This document shows, piece after piece, positions 19,294 through 28,622 of a stretch of 64,000 nucleotides of DNA; position 1 is the stretch's first letter, and each line of letters begins with the position of its first letter. Where the stretch lies: the NCBI RefSeq assembly GCF_020329435.1, contig NZ_JAGKJK010000009.1, forward strand, positions 294,486 to 358,485, read 5' to 3'. The notes under the pieces are model-generated. The model saw nothing but the letters and a program-made list of their open reading frames with translations, ran no database searches and had not been told where the DNA came from. This DNA comes from Bradyrhizobium hereditatis (GTDB taxonomy: Bacteria > Pseudomonadota > Alphaproteobacteria > Rhizobiales > Xanthobacteraceae). The position numbers and the translations under genes were made by a program.

Positions 19294-20364
19294 ATGAAAA
19301 GTTTTCAGGTCGCCGAGTTCAACGCCCCCCTGAAAGAGGTGGATCAGGAAACCCCACAGCCGACGGGCACGCAGGTGCTGATCAAGGTGAAGGCGGCCGG
19401 CGTCTGTCACAGCGATCTTCACATCTGGGAAGGCGGCTATGATCTCGGCCATGGCCGCAAGCCGCTGTCGCTGAAAGACCGCGGCGTCTCGCTGCCGCGC
19501 ACGATGGGCCACGAGACGGTCGGCGAGATCGTGGCGTTCGGGCCCGATGTTACCGCTGCCGACAAGGGCGATCTCAAGATCGGCGACGTCGCGCTGGTCT
19601 ATCCCTGGCTCGGCTGCGGCAAATGCCCGACCTGTGTCGGCGGTGACGAGAACATGTGCGCCATCAAGCCGAATTCGCTCGGCGTCTATTGCGACGGCGG
19701 CTATGCCGATCACATGATGGTCCCGAACCCGAAATATCTCCTAAACCTGAAGGGGCTTGATCCGGTCACGGCGGCGCCTTATGCCTGTTCGGGCGTAACC
19801 ACCTATAGCGCGCTGAAGAAGGTCGAATTCGCCTTCAACTCGCCGATCGTGATCTTCGGCGCCGGCGGGCTCGGCCTGATGGCGCTGTCACTGCTGAAGG
19901 CGATGGGCGGCAAGGGCGCCATCGTTGTCGATATCGATGCGCGCAAGCGCGAGGCGGCGGAGGCGGCGGGCGCGCTCGCCACGGTCGATGGCAAGGCGCC
20001 GGACGCGCTGGAGCAGCTTGCGAAGAAGGCCGGCGGTCCGATCCGCGCGGTCATCGACCTCGTCGGCAACGCGCAGACCACGCAACTCGGCTTCGATTGC
20101 CTCACCAAGGGCGGCAAGCTCGTCATCGTCGGTCTGTTCGGCGGCGGCGCCACGTTTCCGTTGCCGCTCATCCCAATTAAGGCGATCACGATACAGGGCA
20201 GCTATGTCGGCAACTTGCGCGAGACCCAGGAACTGCTCGAACTCGTCCGCAACAAGATGATCGCGCCGATCCCGGTAACCACGATGCCGCTTGCGAAAGC
20301 CAACGAAGCGCTCGCCGATCTGCAGAAGGGCAAATTGGTTGGACGCGCCGTGCTGACGCCGTAG
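19294..20364 (+). CDS. Zinc-dependent alcohol dehydrogenase (MDR family)
   Basis: 356 residues with both zinc sites. The catalytic ligands are in AGVCHSDLH and GHETVGEI, and the structural zinc cysteines are in LGCGKCPTCVGGDENMC. The NAD(P) Rossmann motif FGAGGLGLMAL precedes VVDIDARKREAA, whose acidic residue after the second strand suggests NAD. It oxidises an alcohol or reduces an aldehyde; the insertion GYDLGHGRKPLSLKDRG near residue 50 resembles enzymes acting on unusual alcohols. It lies downstream of the ABC operon but may have its own promoter. Confidence 0.85.
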   Translation: MKSFQVAEFNAPLKEVDQETPQPTGTQVLIKVKAAGVCHSDLHIWEGGYDLGHGRKPLSLKDRGVSLPRTMGHETVGEIVAFGPDVTAADKGDLKIGDVALVYPWLGCGKCPTCVGGDENMCAIKPNSLGVYCDGGYADHMMVPNPKYLLNLKGLDPVTAAPYACSGVTTYSALKKVEFAFNSPIVIFGAGGLGLMALSLLKAMGGKGAIVVDIDARKREAAEAAGALATVDGKAPDALEQLAKKAGGPIRAVIDLVGNAQTTQLGFDCLTKGGKLVIVGLFGGGATFPLPLIPIKAITIQGSYVGNLRETQELLELVRNKMIAPIPVTTMPLAKANEALADLQKGKLVGRAVLTP

Positions 20365-20381
20365 CCTCCGCTGCTGCCATC

Positions 20382-20493
20382 GTCATTGCGAGCGAAGCGA
20401 AGCAATCCATCCATCCGCTGTGCCGTGACATGGATTGCTTCGCGGAGCTTGTCATCTGGCGCACATTCGTGCGACTCGTTGGCTCGCAATGAC
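20382..20493. repeat. Palindromic intergenic repeat, family A
   Basis: A 112-bp element bounded by GTCATTGCGAGC and GCTCGCAATGAC, with internal inverted copies of GAAGCAATCCAT and ATGGATTGCTTCG. The same outer and inner arms recur at 40009-40090 and 60874-60954 in this window. It lies between two co-oriented genes and can fold into a long hairpin. It is non-coding, REP-like. Confidence 0.85.
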
Positions 20494-20533
20494 AGCTAAA
20501 ACTTCCTGTCCGATTCCGCTGAGGTAGTTTCCC

Positions 20534-21616
20534 ATGTCCGCAAATAACGCCCTCCACATCGCCGTGCTCGGCGGCGATGGCATCGGCCCTGAAGTGATGG
20601 CGCCGGCGCTGGAAGTCCTGCGCAAGATCGAGGCGAGGTCGGATCTCAAATTCCGCTTCACCGAGGCGCCGGCCGGTGCCAATAATTATCTCGCGACCGG
20701 CAAGTCGATGCCGGACTCAACGGTACGGCTATGCGAAGAGGCGGACGCCATCCTGCTCGGCGCCTGCGGCCTGCCGTCGGTGCGCTACCCCGATAACACC
20801 GAGATTGCGCCGCAGATCGAGCTGCGCTTCCATTTCGACCTCTACGCCGGCGTGCGTCCGGCGCGGCTGATCCCGGGCGTGCCGAGCCCGATCGTCGGCG
20901 CGGATGCGCGCGGCATCGATCTCGTGCTCATCCGCGAATCGACCGAAGGCCTGTTCGCCTCGATGGGCAAGGGCGTGGTGACGGAGGCCGATGCGCGCGA
21001 GACGCTCGTCATCACCCGCAAGACCTCGGAGCGGCTGTTCGAGTTTTCCTTCAAGCTCACTGAGCGGCGCAAGGCGCGCGGCAAGGCGAATGGCGGGCTG
21101 ACCTGCGTCGACAAGGCCAACGTGTTCAGGGCCTTCGCGTTCTTTCGCGAGATGTTCGATGAAGCCGCAAAGCGTCATCCGGGCGTCAGGGCCGATCATC
21201 TCTATGTCGACGCCTGCTCGCTGATGCTGGTGAAGCGGCCCTGGGATTTCGACGTCATGGTGACGGAGAACATGTTCGGTGACATTCTCTCCGACCTCGC
21301 CGCCGGCCTGATCGGCGGCCTCGGCATGGCGCCTTCTGCCGATATTGGCGACCGCTACGCCGTGTTCCAGCCCTGCCACGGCACCGCGCCTGATATCATG
21401 GGGCAGGGCAAGGCCAATCCCACCGCGATGATCCTGTCGGCCGCGATGATGCTGGATTGGCTCGCCGAAAAGCACGGCCTCGAAAGCGCCGCCGAGGCCG
21501 GAGAGCGCATCGAGCGCGCGGTGGACAAGGCCTATGCCGGGGGCATCAAGCCGATGGAATTCGGCGGCAGCAACGGCACGGCGGATATTGCGAAGGCGGT
21601 GCTGGCGGCGTTGTAG
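20534..21616 (+). CDS. Isocitrate/isopropylmalate dehydrogenase family protein
   Basis: 360 residues of the beta-decarboxylating dehydrogenase family. The start AVLGGDGIGPEVMAPALEVL, the substrate-arginine region ELRFHFDLYAGVRPARL, the metal/substrate lysine region CVDKANVFR, the metal-binding aspartates VTENMFGDILSDLAAGL and the nucleotide loop HGTAPDIMGQGKANPTA are all visible. Members oxidise and decarboxylate malate-like acids (isopropylmalate, tartrate, homoisocitrate). No leu genes are adjacent, so this is probably a tartrate- or alkylmalate-type paralogue rather than LeuB. Confidence 0.83.
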   Translation: MSANNALHIAVLGGDGIGPEVMAPALEVLRKIEARSDLKFRFTEAPAGANNYLATGKSMPDSTVRLCEEADAILLGACGLPSVRYPDNTEIAPQIELRFHFDLYAGVRPARLIPGVPSPIVGADARGIDLVLIRESTEGLFASMGKGVVTEADARETLVITRKTSERLFEFSFKLTERRKARGKANGGLTCVDKANVFRAFAFFREMFDEAAKRHPGVRADHLYVDACSLMLVKRPWDFDVMVTENMFGDILSDLAAGLIGGLGMAPSADIGDRYAVFQPCHGTAPDIMGQGKANPTAMILSAAMMLDWLAEKHGLESAAEAGERIERAVDKAYAGGIKPMEFGGSNGTADIAKAVLAAL

Positions 21617-21619
21617 CTT

Positions 21620-21703
21620 GTAGCCCGGGTGAGCGCAGCGATACCCGGGACCGGCATTCGATCTGGCGACAATCCCGGATATCGCTTCGCTCATCCAGGC
21701 TAC
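21620..21703. repeat. Palindromic intergenic repeat, family B
   Basis: An 84-bp element with outer arms GTAGCCCGGGTGAGCGCAGC and its near-complement ending TTCGCTCATCCAGGCTAC. It lies three bases after the stop of the dehydrogenase gene and 12 bases from the end of the convergent enoyl-CoA hydratase-family gene, so its hairpin may serve as a bidirectional terminator. Confidence 0.8.
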
Positions 21704-21714
21704 GGGATTCGATC

Positions 21715-22536
21715 TTACTTCCCCTTGAACTGCGGCTTCCGCTTCTCCATGAAAGCCGTTCGGCCCTCTCGGAAATCCTCGCTGTCCATGCAGGCGCGGC
21801 CGATCGCCTTGATCGCATCCATGTCGCGTTTGCTCTCGTCCTTCAGCACCTCGGCGATGGTGATCTTGGCCGCCTTGATGGCGAGCGGCGCGTTGCCCGA
21901 GATGGTGCGCGCGATGTCCATGGTCGCATCCCATAAATCCGCGTCCGGCAGCACGCGGTCGACGAGGCCAATGCGCAGCGCTTCAGCCGCATCGATCCGC
22001 ATGCCCGTGTACATGATGAGCCGTGCCCAGGACGGCCCGACCAGCGAGACCAGATGGCGCAGGCCGTCATAACCATAGGCGATGCCGAGTTTTGCGGCGG
22101 GAATGCCGAACTGGCTGTTGTCGGAAGCGATACGGATATCGGCGAGCATCGCGACCTGCATGCCGCCGCCGAGACAGAAGCCGCGGATACAGGCAATCGT
22201 CGGCTTCGGATAGCTTGCGAGCAGCGCGCGTTGCGCCTCGCTTCGCTTCGAGTACTCCTCCGAGGCCGCCGCATTATGGCGGTTCTTTTCGAACTGGCTG
22301 ATATCGGCTCCTGAGACAAAGGCCTTGTCGCCGGCGCCAACCAGGATCACGACGCGGACTGCAGCGTCGTCGCGCAGGCTGGTCAGCGCATGGCCGAACC
22401 CCTCCCACATCTCGAGCGACATCGCGTTGCGCTTGTCGGGATTGTTGAAGGTGATGACGCCGACGCCATCGCCGACGCTTTGCAGGATCTTGCCGTCAGC
22501 ATGGGAGATTTCGGCGGATTTCGGGACGTCGTGCAT
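21715..22536 (-). CDS. Enoyl-CoA hydratase/isomerase family protein
   Basis: 273 residues with the crotonase fold. The oxyanion-hole pieces VSGADISQF (residues 75-83) and IRGFCLGGGMQVAM (118-130) are clear, so it binds an acyl-CoA. The two glutamates that catalyse hydration in rat enoyl-CoA hydratase are not present: the first position is Q127 in GGGMQV and the second is A147 in IPAAKLG. It may therefore be an isomerase, hydrolase or other crotonase reaction. The start at 22536 is chosen from homology of the protein body; upstream in-frame sequence is not protein-like and no strong ribosome site is seen. Confidence 0.82.
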   Translation of the reverse strand: MHDVPKSAEISHADGKILQSVGDGVGVITFNNPDKRNAMSLEMWEGFGHALTSLRDDAAVRVVILVGAGDKAFVSGADISQFEKNRHNAAASEEYSKRSEAQRALLASYPKPTIACIRGFCLGGGMQVAMLADIRIASDNSQFGIPAAKLGIAYGYDGLRHLVSLVGPSWARLIMYTGMRIDAAEALRIGLVDRVLPDADLWDATMDIARTISGNAPLAIKAAKITIAEVLKDESKRDMDAIKAIGRACMDSEDFREGRTAFMEKRKPQFKGK

Positions 22537-22922
22537 CGGTTCGCGGCTTTCGGTCGACAGGCTTGGTCCATTGTCGGGCAGGCGCCGCGCCGAGGTCAAT
22601 TGCGGCCGCTTCCGTGCGTCAAGACCCAAGCCCCGTGCGGGAAGATTATGCGAGGTCGCGCAAAGCCTGACACACGCGTGGCGGCGCGGCGGCATAGGTG
22701 TGACGATGATGGAGATTTTGCGGCGATCGAAGGCACGACTATTCGCCGGAACGTGCCGCGCAAAGTCTCGCGGCGATACGGCCGGGCTCCGCCATTTCGG
22801 TAGTAACCAACGATCTTGTCCCGGCCAGATCAAGATCAGGCCTAGCGCAGCAACAGGCTACCCGGCGATTTCTCGCGTCGACTGATCGGGTCCGCGGTGC
22901 TGCGATCCAGGCGCGATGTTGC
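22537..22922. other. Intergenic, no gene seen
   Basis: A 386-bp gap between the enoyl-CoA hydratase-family gene and the XRE regulator gene, both on the minus strand. The hydratase reading frame stays open upstream but the translated sequence (rich in Arg and Pro) has no family similarity. I see no RNA gene or strong hairpin; a promoter for the hydratase gene should be here. Confidence 0.5.
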
Positions 22923-23321
22923 CTAGCCCTCGTTGGCCGCGATCGATTCCATCAAGGACACCAACTGACGCTGCACCGTCTGGTCCTTGATCTTGCTGTA
23001 GGCGCGCAGCAGCCTCAGGCTGAAGGCGCTGTCCAGGAAGAGCAGGCTCTCAACTTCGCGCGCTTTGCTGTCGCCGTCGTAGAAGAAGGTCACCGGCACA
23101 TCGAGCGCGGTCGCGATCTGTTGAAGGCGAGCAGCACCGACGCGGTTGACGCCCTTCTCGTACTTCTGCACCTGCTGGAAGCTCACGCCGAGCTTGTCGC
23201 CGAGCTCTGCTTGAGAGATTTTCTGCTCTACGCGCCGCAGGCGAATCCGCTTGCCCAACTCGATATCGGGTTTGCCGGCGCTGCGCTGTTTCATCTTTTT
23301 CGCTGCTGATCTGCTGTTCAT
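22923..23321 (-). CDS. XRE-family helix-turn-helix regulator
   Basis: 132 residues. A lysine-rich start is followed by a Cro/CI-type HTH at about 25-80 (IRLRRVEQKISQAELGDKLG, VSFQQVQKYEKGVNRVGAAR) and a helical C-terminal region with VESLLFLDSAFSLRLLRAYSKI. Proteins of this layout are common single-copy regulators in rhizobia; targets are unknown. The ATG at 23321 is preferred; a TTG at 23342 would add seven residues. Confidence 0.85.
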   Translation of the reverse strand: MNSRSAAKKMKQRSAGKPDIELGKRIRLRRVEQKISQAELGDKLGVSFQQVQKYEKGVNRVGAARLQQIATALDVPVTFFYDGDSKAREVESLLFLDSAFSLRLLRAYSKIKDQTVQRQLVSLMESIAANEG

Positions 23322-24199
23322 TCTGGTTTTACCGTCCTTCAATCGGGAAACCCTGGCAAAAGTAGGTCAGGGGTTCGTCCATATTTGCCGTTGTCAAATC
23401 CAGTCCGGACCCCGCGAGTTGTAAGGGAACACGGGGATCCCGAGAGATTGCAGGATGGCAGCCAACCGCTCGCGCGTATTGGCAGCATCATGATACCGGC
23501 GTCGCCAACTACCTAAAGCTGTCGGCACCCGGGGCATATTGGCAAAAACCCCGCCCCCTACATTTGACAAAATATTCGTCGAACCACAACCACCGCGAGT
23601 TCAAAGGCCACAGATTTTGGCCGCCATGCTTACTATGTCGCGTTCAGGCTCCGGATTTCTACGGGATTTGCAGCCGAAATTGGCCTCGCTCAGCGCGTGC
23701 CGCTGCGCCATCACTTAAGTCCGTGTGCGGTGATGCCTGACGAAATGCGGCAAAATTCAGCGCAGGCTCCAGATCGGCATATCGGGAAATTGCGGCAAGC
23801 GGTGCGTTTGACGCACTATCGGAATCCAGCAAATCGCGCAGTGTCGTCGAGCAGGGTCGAGGCGGATGCGACCTGACATTGCGCAACATTTGCGGCGCGT
23901 CGGTGCGCCCATTCAATGAGCATCATCGGCGGTGTTGGCACGGATCGCTACTCACTTCAGCGACGCACGTCCGGTGCAATGCCGATTGGCCCGGGACTAT
24001 TTGCGCGGGCCGAAGGCCGCTTCCGCCGGAGCCTCTTGGGGGTGCGCAAATGATCGCGATCATCGGTTTGCAGTTTGTTACTACTTAAATTGGCTTCCAC
24101 AGCCGCGCCGTTTTGCATACGCTTCGCAGTAGTCGCCGCGTCGTCGGCCAGGCCGAAGTCCCGCTCACAAGGGACGGGCCATCACAGGGGAGGAACGCC
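23322..24199. other. Large intergenic region, no gene recognised
   Basis: An 878-bp divergent gap between the XRE gene and the TRAP operon. It is less GC-rich in patches than its surroundings. Short open frames exist (for example 23659-23916 on the minus strand) but they have no ribosome site or recognisable protein pattern. It must hold the XRE and TRAP promoters; one TTGACA-like hexamer lies near 23565, but I cannot pair it with a convincing -10 box. Confidence 0.5.
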
Positions 24200-25204
24200 A
24201 TGAAGCGAAGAACCGTACTTGCGGGCCTTGGTGCGACGGCTGCTGCCGGCATCCTGGGCATGCCATCGATCCTGCGGGCGCAGGCGCCGATCTCACTCAA
24301 CGGGGCCGTGCAGTTCAATGATGATCACGCCTTCAACCGGGCGCTGCTCCGCTTCGAAGAGCTGGTGAAGAAGTACTACGGCAAGCCGGTCAACTTCACG
24401 CTGCACCGCAACTCGTCGCTCGGTCTCGAAAAGCAGTATTTCGAGTACATGTCGCAGGGCAAAGCAGTCGACTACGCCATCGTCTCGCCGGCGCACATGT
24501 CGACCTTCGCCAAGGCTGCGCCGTTCATCGATGCACCTTTTGTGTTCAAGGGCATCGAGCACATGAACAAGGTGGTGCAAGCGAACATTCTGGCGCCGAT
24601 CGCCGACGAGGTCGCGGCCAAAGCCGAGGTCGTCCTGATCGGCTATGCCGGCGGCGGCGTCCGCAACATCTTCGCCAACAAGCCGCTCAGAAACCTCGCC
24701 GATCTCAAGGGCCTCAAGGTGCGCGTGCAGGGCGCGCCGATCTGGTCGAAGACGTTTGCGGCGGTCGGCATGAGCCCGACGGTGATCGCCTATAACGAGG
24801 TCTACAACGCCATCCAGAACGGCGTGATCGCGGCCGGCGAGAACGAGGCGGCCGGCGTCGAGGCGATGAAGTTCTACGAAGTCGCGCCGCACCTCAACCT
24901 GACGCAGCACGCGGTGTCGATCCGGCCGATCTGCTTCTCGGTGAAGACCTTCAAGACCCTGCCGAAGGATCTGCAGGAAGCGATCATGAAGGCCGGCAAG
25001 GAAGCCGGCGATTACGGCCGCCAGCTGGAATCGAGCGAGGAGGTCGTCAAGCTCGACACGCTGGAAAAGGCAGGCAAGCTCAAGCGTATCCCGTTCGAGG
25101 AGCGCGACGCCATGAAGAAGCTCGCCGATCCCGTGATGGCCACTTACGCCAAGGAAATCGGTGCCGAGGGCATCTACGAGAAGATAAACGTCGCCGGGGG
25201 ATGA
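24200..25204 (+). CDS. dctP: TRAP transporter substrate-binding protein (DctP family)
   Basis: 334 residues with an N-terminal signal (MKRRTVLAGLGATAAAGILG, twin-arginine-like, cleaved near ILRAQ). The DctP-type fold shows the conserved carboxylate-binding arginine in GLKVRVQGAPIWSK and the motif PTVIAYNEVYNAIQNGVIAAGENEAAG. It captures an organic acid in the periplasm and hands it to the QM permease. The ATG follows GGGGAGGAACG. Two permease genes follow in the same direction after a 148-bp gap that holds a short CCGGGC...GCCCGG inverted repeat. Confidence 0.85.
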   Translation: MKRRTVLAGLGATAAAGILGMPSILRAQAPISLNGAVQFNDDHAFNRALLRFEELVKKYYGKPVNFTLHRNSSLGLEKQYFEYMSQGKAVDYAIVSPAHMSTFAKAAPFIDAPFVFKGIEHMNKVVQANILAPIADEVAAKAEVVLIGYAGGGVRNIFANKPLRNLADLKGLKVRVQGAPIWSKTFAAVGMSPTVIAYNEVYNAIQNGVIAAGENEAAGVEAMKFYEVAPHLNLTQHAVSIRPICFSVKTFKTLPKDLQEAIMKAGKEAGDYGRQLESSEEVVKLDTLEKAGKLKRIPFEERDAMKKLADPVMATYAKEIGAEGIYEKINVAGG

Positions 25205-25352
25205 ACCGGAAGGTGGGGGACGGTATTTATCGCGCGCAGACATCAAGCCGCGGCTGCGCTGATTACGCCGGAGATCGACGACCGCCGGCAGCTTCCGGGC
25301 AGGCCCAGCTTCTTGCCCGGATCGGCGCACTGGTACCCGAGACGGAGCCGCA

Positions 25353-25868
25353 ATGACTGAAATGCCTATTGTGTCCACCCCGTCGCTGTGGCGCCGAGCG
25401 ACGGCGGCCTATGCAAAACTGCTGGAATTTTTGCTCGCCGCCTGCGTCGGCATTCTGATCGTTCCAGTCACGCTGCAGATCGTCTCGCGCTACACCTCCC
25501 TGATCCCGTCCTACATCTGGACCGAGGAGATGGCGCGCTTCCTGTTCGTCTGGACGATCATGATCGGCGCCATGGTCGGGATCCGGGAATCCCAGCATTT
25601 CGAGGTCGATATCTGGCCCAATCTGTCGCGCCGGAGCGAAGCCGCGGTGCGGATCGCCGCGCGGCTCGGCGTGCTGGCGATGGCGGTGGTGTTCGTCTGG
25701 GCGGGGCTCGAATTTACCCGGTTTGCCTGGAACCGGACCTCCGAACTGGCCGACCTGCCGCTCTGGCTGATTCATGTCGCCTGGCCGGTCGCGGGCGTGA
25801 CGTGGATCGTGTTCGCGGGCGAACAGATCCTTGATGAAACGCGAATTCTGCTTGGGGCAAAGCAATGA
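25353..25868 (+). CDS. dctQ: TRAP transporter small permease (DctQ family)
   Basis: A 171-residue, four-helix membrane protein. The family pattern SRYTSLIPSYIWTEEMARFLFVW followed by GAMVGIRESQHFEVDIW is clear. It pairs with the large DctM subunit; its stop overlaps the next start as ATGA, so the two are translationally coupled. Confidence 0.87.
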   Translation: MTEMPIVSTPSLWRRATAAYAKLLEFLLAACVGILIVPVTLQIVSRYTSLIPSYIWTEEMARFLFVWTIMIGAMVGIRESQHFEVDIWPNLSRRSEAAVRIAARLGVLAMAVVFVWAGLEFTRFAWNRTSELADLPLWLIHVAWPVAGVTWIVFAGEQILDETRILLGAKQ

Positions 25869-27184
25869 GCGGCAATGTTCTTTCTGCCGGAGAGGCCGCA
25901 CTGGTCCTGTTCGGCGTCTTCATCGGCCTGCTCATCATCCGCGTGCCGGTTGCCTTCGCGCTCGGCCTTGCCTGCGTGCCGATCCTCATGATCGAGCCGC
26001 GCCTGTCGATCATGACGCTCGCGCAGGAGACCTTCAACGCCTACAACTCGTTCATCCTGCTGGCGGTACCGTTCTTCCTCCTCACTGCCAATCTGATGGG
26101 CATCGGCGGCATCACCGACCGCCTGGTCGCGTTGTCGCGCTCGATGGTCGGGCATTGGCCGGGGTCGCTGGCGCAGATCAACGTCGTGCTGAGCGTGTTC
26201 TTTGCCGGGATTTCCGGCTCGTCCACCGCGGATGCGGCGAGCCAGTCCAAGATCTTCATCGATGCCCAATCCAAGGAGGGCTACGACCTCTCGTTTTCGA
26301 TCGCGATCACCGCGGTATCCGCCGTGCTCGCGGTGATCATCCCGCCCTCGATCCTGATGATCGTGTGGGGCGGGCTGATCTCGACCTCGATCGCGGCGAT
26401 GTACCTCGCCGGCATCGTGCCGGGATTGCTGATTGCCGGCGCGCAGATGGCGACGGTGCATGTCTATGCCGTGCGCCGCGGCTATCCGACCTACCCGAAA
26501 TCGAGCTGGACCGATATCGTTTACGCCATCTGGCGGTCGATACCGGCATTGATGACGCCGTTTATCATCGTCGGCGGCATCCTGCTCGGATGGTTCACCG
26601 CGACCGAGTCCGCCTGCGTCGCGGTGCTCTATTCAATCGTGCTGTCCGCATTCTTCTACCGCGAGACCGGCTGGCGCGAACTCTACAAAGCTCTGCTCGA
26701 TACCGGGCGGCTGGCCGGCGTCGCGCTGTTCTGCGTCGGCACCGCCAGCGCCTTCGGCTGGCTGTTGGCCTACTACAAGATACCGCAGGAGCTGCTGGCC
26801 AATGTTTCGACCTGGGGCATGGGCGCGATCGCTGCCGGCTTCTTCATCTCGTTCTGCTTCCTGGTCGTCGGCTGCTTCCTCGATGCCATTCCGGCCATCG
26901 TGATCGTCGGCACGGTACTGGAGCCGTTGGCCAAATCGGTCGACCTGCATCCCGTCCAGTTCGCGATCATCTCGATCGTGTCGCTGGCCTTCGGCCTGGT
27001 GACGCCGCCCTATGGGCTGTGCCTGATGATCGCCTGTTCGATTGCTGGGGTGCGGCTGCGCTATGCGCTGAAGGACACGGTGATCATGCTGATCCCGATG
27101 CTGCTGGTGTTGGCCGCCGTCATCATCTGGCCAAGCGTTTCGCTGTTCCTGCCGCGCCTCATCGTGCCGGAGATGCTCAAGTAA
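25865..27184 (+). CDS. dctM: TRAP transporter large permease (DctM family)
   Basis: A 439-residue membrane protein with about twelve helices. Family marks include FFAGISGSSTADAASQSKI near residue 115, IPPSILMIVWGG near 160 and PPYGLCLMIAC near the C-terminus. It forms the sodium-driven translocation pathway of the importer with DctQ and DctP. It overlaps dctQ by four bases and is the last gene of the operon; the convergent NhaD gene ends 86 bp away. Confidence 0.88.
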   Translation: MSGNVLSAGEAALVLFGVFIGLLIIRVPVAFALGLACVPILMIEPRLSIMTLAQETFNAYNSFILLAVPFFLLTANLMGIGGITDRLVALSRSMVGHWPGSLAQINVVLSVFFAGISGSSTADAASQSKIFIDAQSKEGYDLSFSIAITAVSAVLAVIIPPSILMIVWGGLISTSIAAMYLAGIVPGLLIAGAQMATVHVYAVRRGYPTYPKSSWTDIVYAIWRSIPALMTPFIIVGGILLGWFTATESACVAVLYSIVLSAFFYRETGWRELYKALLDTGRLAGVALFCVGTASAFGWLLAYYKIPQELLANVSTWGMGAIAAGFFISFCFLVVGCFLDAIPAIVIVGTVLEPLAKSVDLHPVQFAIISIVSLAFGLVTPPYGLCLMIACSIAGVRLRYALKDTVIMLIPMLLVLAAVIIWPSVSLFLPRLIVPEMLK

Positions 27185-27269
27185 TCGTGCGGTTCGCCAC
27201 CGATCGCGGGTTGTGCGTCGGCTTGTCCGGCGCGTTGCTCGCCGCGGACAGCGATTAATGGGGTCCTCA

Positions 27270-28547
27270 TCAGTTCATCAGACTGAATTGCACGATATAG
27301 ACCGCTGCGCCGGCAAAATAGCCGAGCATTGCGAGCCATGCGATCCGGCGCATGTACCAGATGAACTGGATGTTCTCGATGCCCATCGCCGCCACGCCAG
27401 CCGCCGATCCGATGATCAGGATCGAGCCGCCCGTTCCGGCGCAATAGGCCATGAACGTCCAGAGGAAGCTGTCAGTCGGATATTGCGAGAGCGGGTACAT
27501 TCCCATCGACGCCGCCACCAGCGGTACGTTGTCCACGATCGCGCTCAATAGCCCGAGCGCCAGCACGATGACATCCTGACGTCCGACCGTGCGATCGAGC
27601 CAGCCGGCCAGCGCTTCAAGAATTTTGGCGTGCTCCAGCGTCGCCACGGCGAGCAGAATGCCGACGAAGAAGAGAAGGGAGCTGAGATCAATCCGGCTCA
27701 ACGCATGCGCGAGTGTCAGCCTTTCCCGCGCCTCAGGCGGTTTGTCCTTGTGCAGGATTTCTCCGGCAAACCAGACGATGCCGAGCCCAAATAGGACGCC
27801 CATGAAGGGTGGCAAATGCGTGACCTGCTTGAACGCCGGCACCAGTACGAGAACGCCAAGACCCAGGGCGAGCATGGTATTGCGCTCGAATGGCGGAAAG
27901 TCCGAAGTTTCAGTAGCGGTGCTCGTCGCCGCGAACGGCTTGCCCCTCAGCCTGAAAGTCACCGCGATCAAGGGAATCAGGAGGTTCACGACAGAGGCAG
28001 GGAGCAGTGCCGCGATGATTCCTGTCGCGGTTATCTGACCGCCGATCCACAGCATCGTGGTGGTGACATCTCCCATCGGCGACCACGCACCGCCTGCATT
28101 GGCTGCGATCACGATCATCGAGGCAAAAAGCAGCCGCTCCGTGCCGTAGTCGAGCAGCTTTCGCATCAGCGAGACCATCACGATGGTGGTGGTCAGATTA
28201 TCGAGAATGGCGCTCAGAAAGAATGTCACTGCGGATACGAGCCATAATAGGCTCGTCAGCCGCTGCGTGCGGATGCGAGAGGTGATAGGCGCAAATCCGT
28301 CATGCGCGTCAATGACTTCGACAATGGTCATCGCGCCGAGCAGAAACAACGTGATCTGTGCCGTCGCCGTGATGCTGTGGTCGAGCTCGTGCCCAATTCG
28401 GCCGTGGTCGCCGATCGACAGCGCATACACTGTCCACAACAGTCCGGCGCCGAACAGCGCAGATGCGGATTTGCTGATCTTGAGCGGGTGCTCAAGGGCG
28501 ATGGCGGCGTAGACAATGATGAAGATCAGGACGAGAGCGACGACCAA
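27270..28547 (-). CDS. nhaD: Sodium:proton antiporter, NhaD type
   Basis: 425 residues with about eleven to twelve helices of the ion-transporter superfamily. NhaD features are the motif SAILDNLTTTIVMVSLMRKL, NAGGAWSPMGDVTTTMLWIGG, LSAIVDNVPLVAASMGM and the C-terminal AYCAGTGGSILIIGSAAGVAA. It exchanges sodium for protons across the inner membrane. The start is the TTG at 28547 after AGAGGTTCCC; the alternatives are worse. It lies 75 bp downstream of the HWE kinase gene in the same orientation, and the sodium-driven TRAP importer is next door. Confidence 0.87.
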   Translation of the reverse strand: MVVALVLIFIIVYAAIALEHPLKISKSASALFGAGLLWTVYALSIGDHGRIGHELDHSITATAQITLFLLGAMTIVEVIDAHDGFAPITSRIRTQRLTSLLWLVSAVTFFLSAILDNLTTTIVMVSLMRKLLDYGTERLLFASMIVIAANAGGAWSPMGDVTTTMLWIGGQITATGIIAALLPASVVNLLIPLIAVTFRLRGKPFAATSTATETSDFPPFERNTMLALGLGVLVLVPAFKQVTHLPPFMGVLFGLGIVWFAGEILHKDKPPEARERLTLAHALSRIDLSSLLFFVGILLAVATLEHAKILEALAGWLDRTVGRQDVIVLALGLLSAIVDNVPLVAASMGMYPLSQYPTDSFLWTFMAYCAGTGGSILIIGSAAGVAAMGIENIQFIWYMRRIAWLAMLGYFAGAAVYIVQFSLMN

Positions 28548-28622
28548 GGGAACCTCTGAGAAATAGCGAGATCGTCCTATGCGCTCAGGATGGTCCTGGC
28601 CATGCGACGAGGCGCCTCGCGC

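Noticed and set aside
23659..23916. 85-codon minus-strand frame in the large intergenic gap
   Set aside because: No ribosome site, no hydrophobic or domain pattern, composition as expected by chance.
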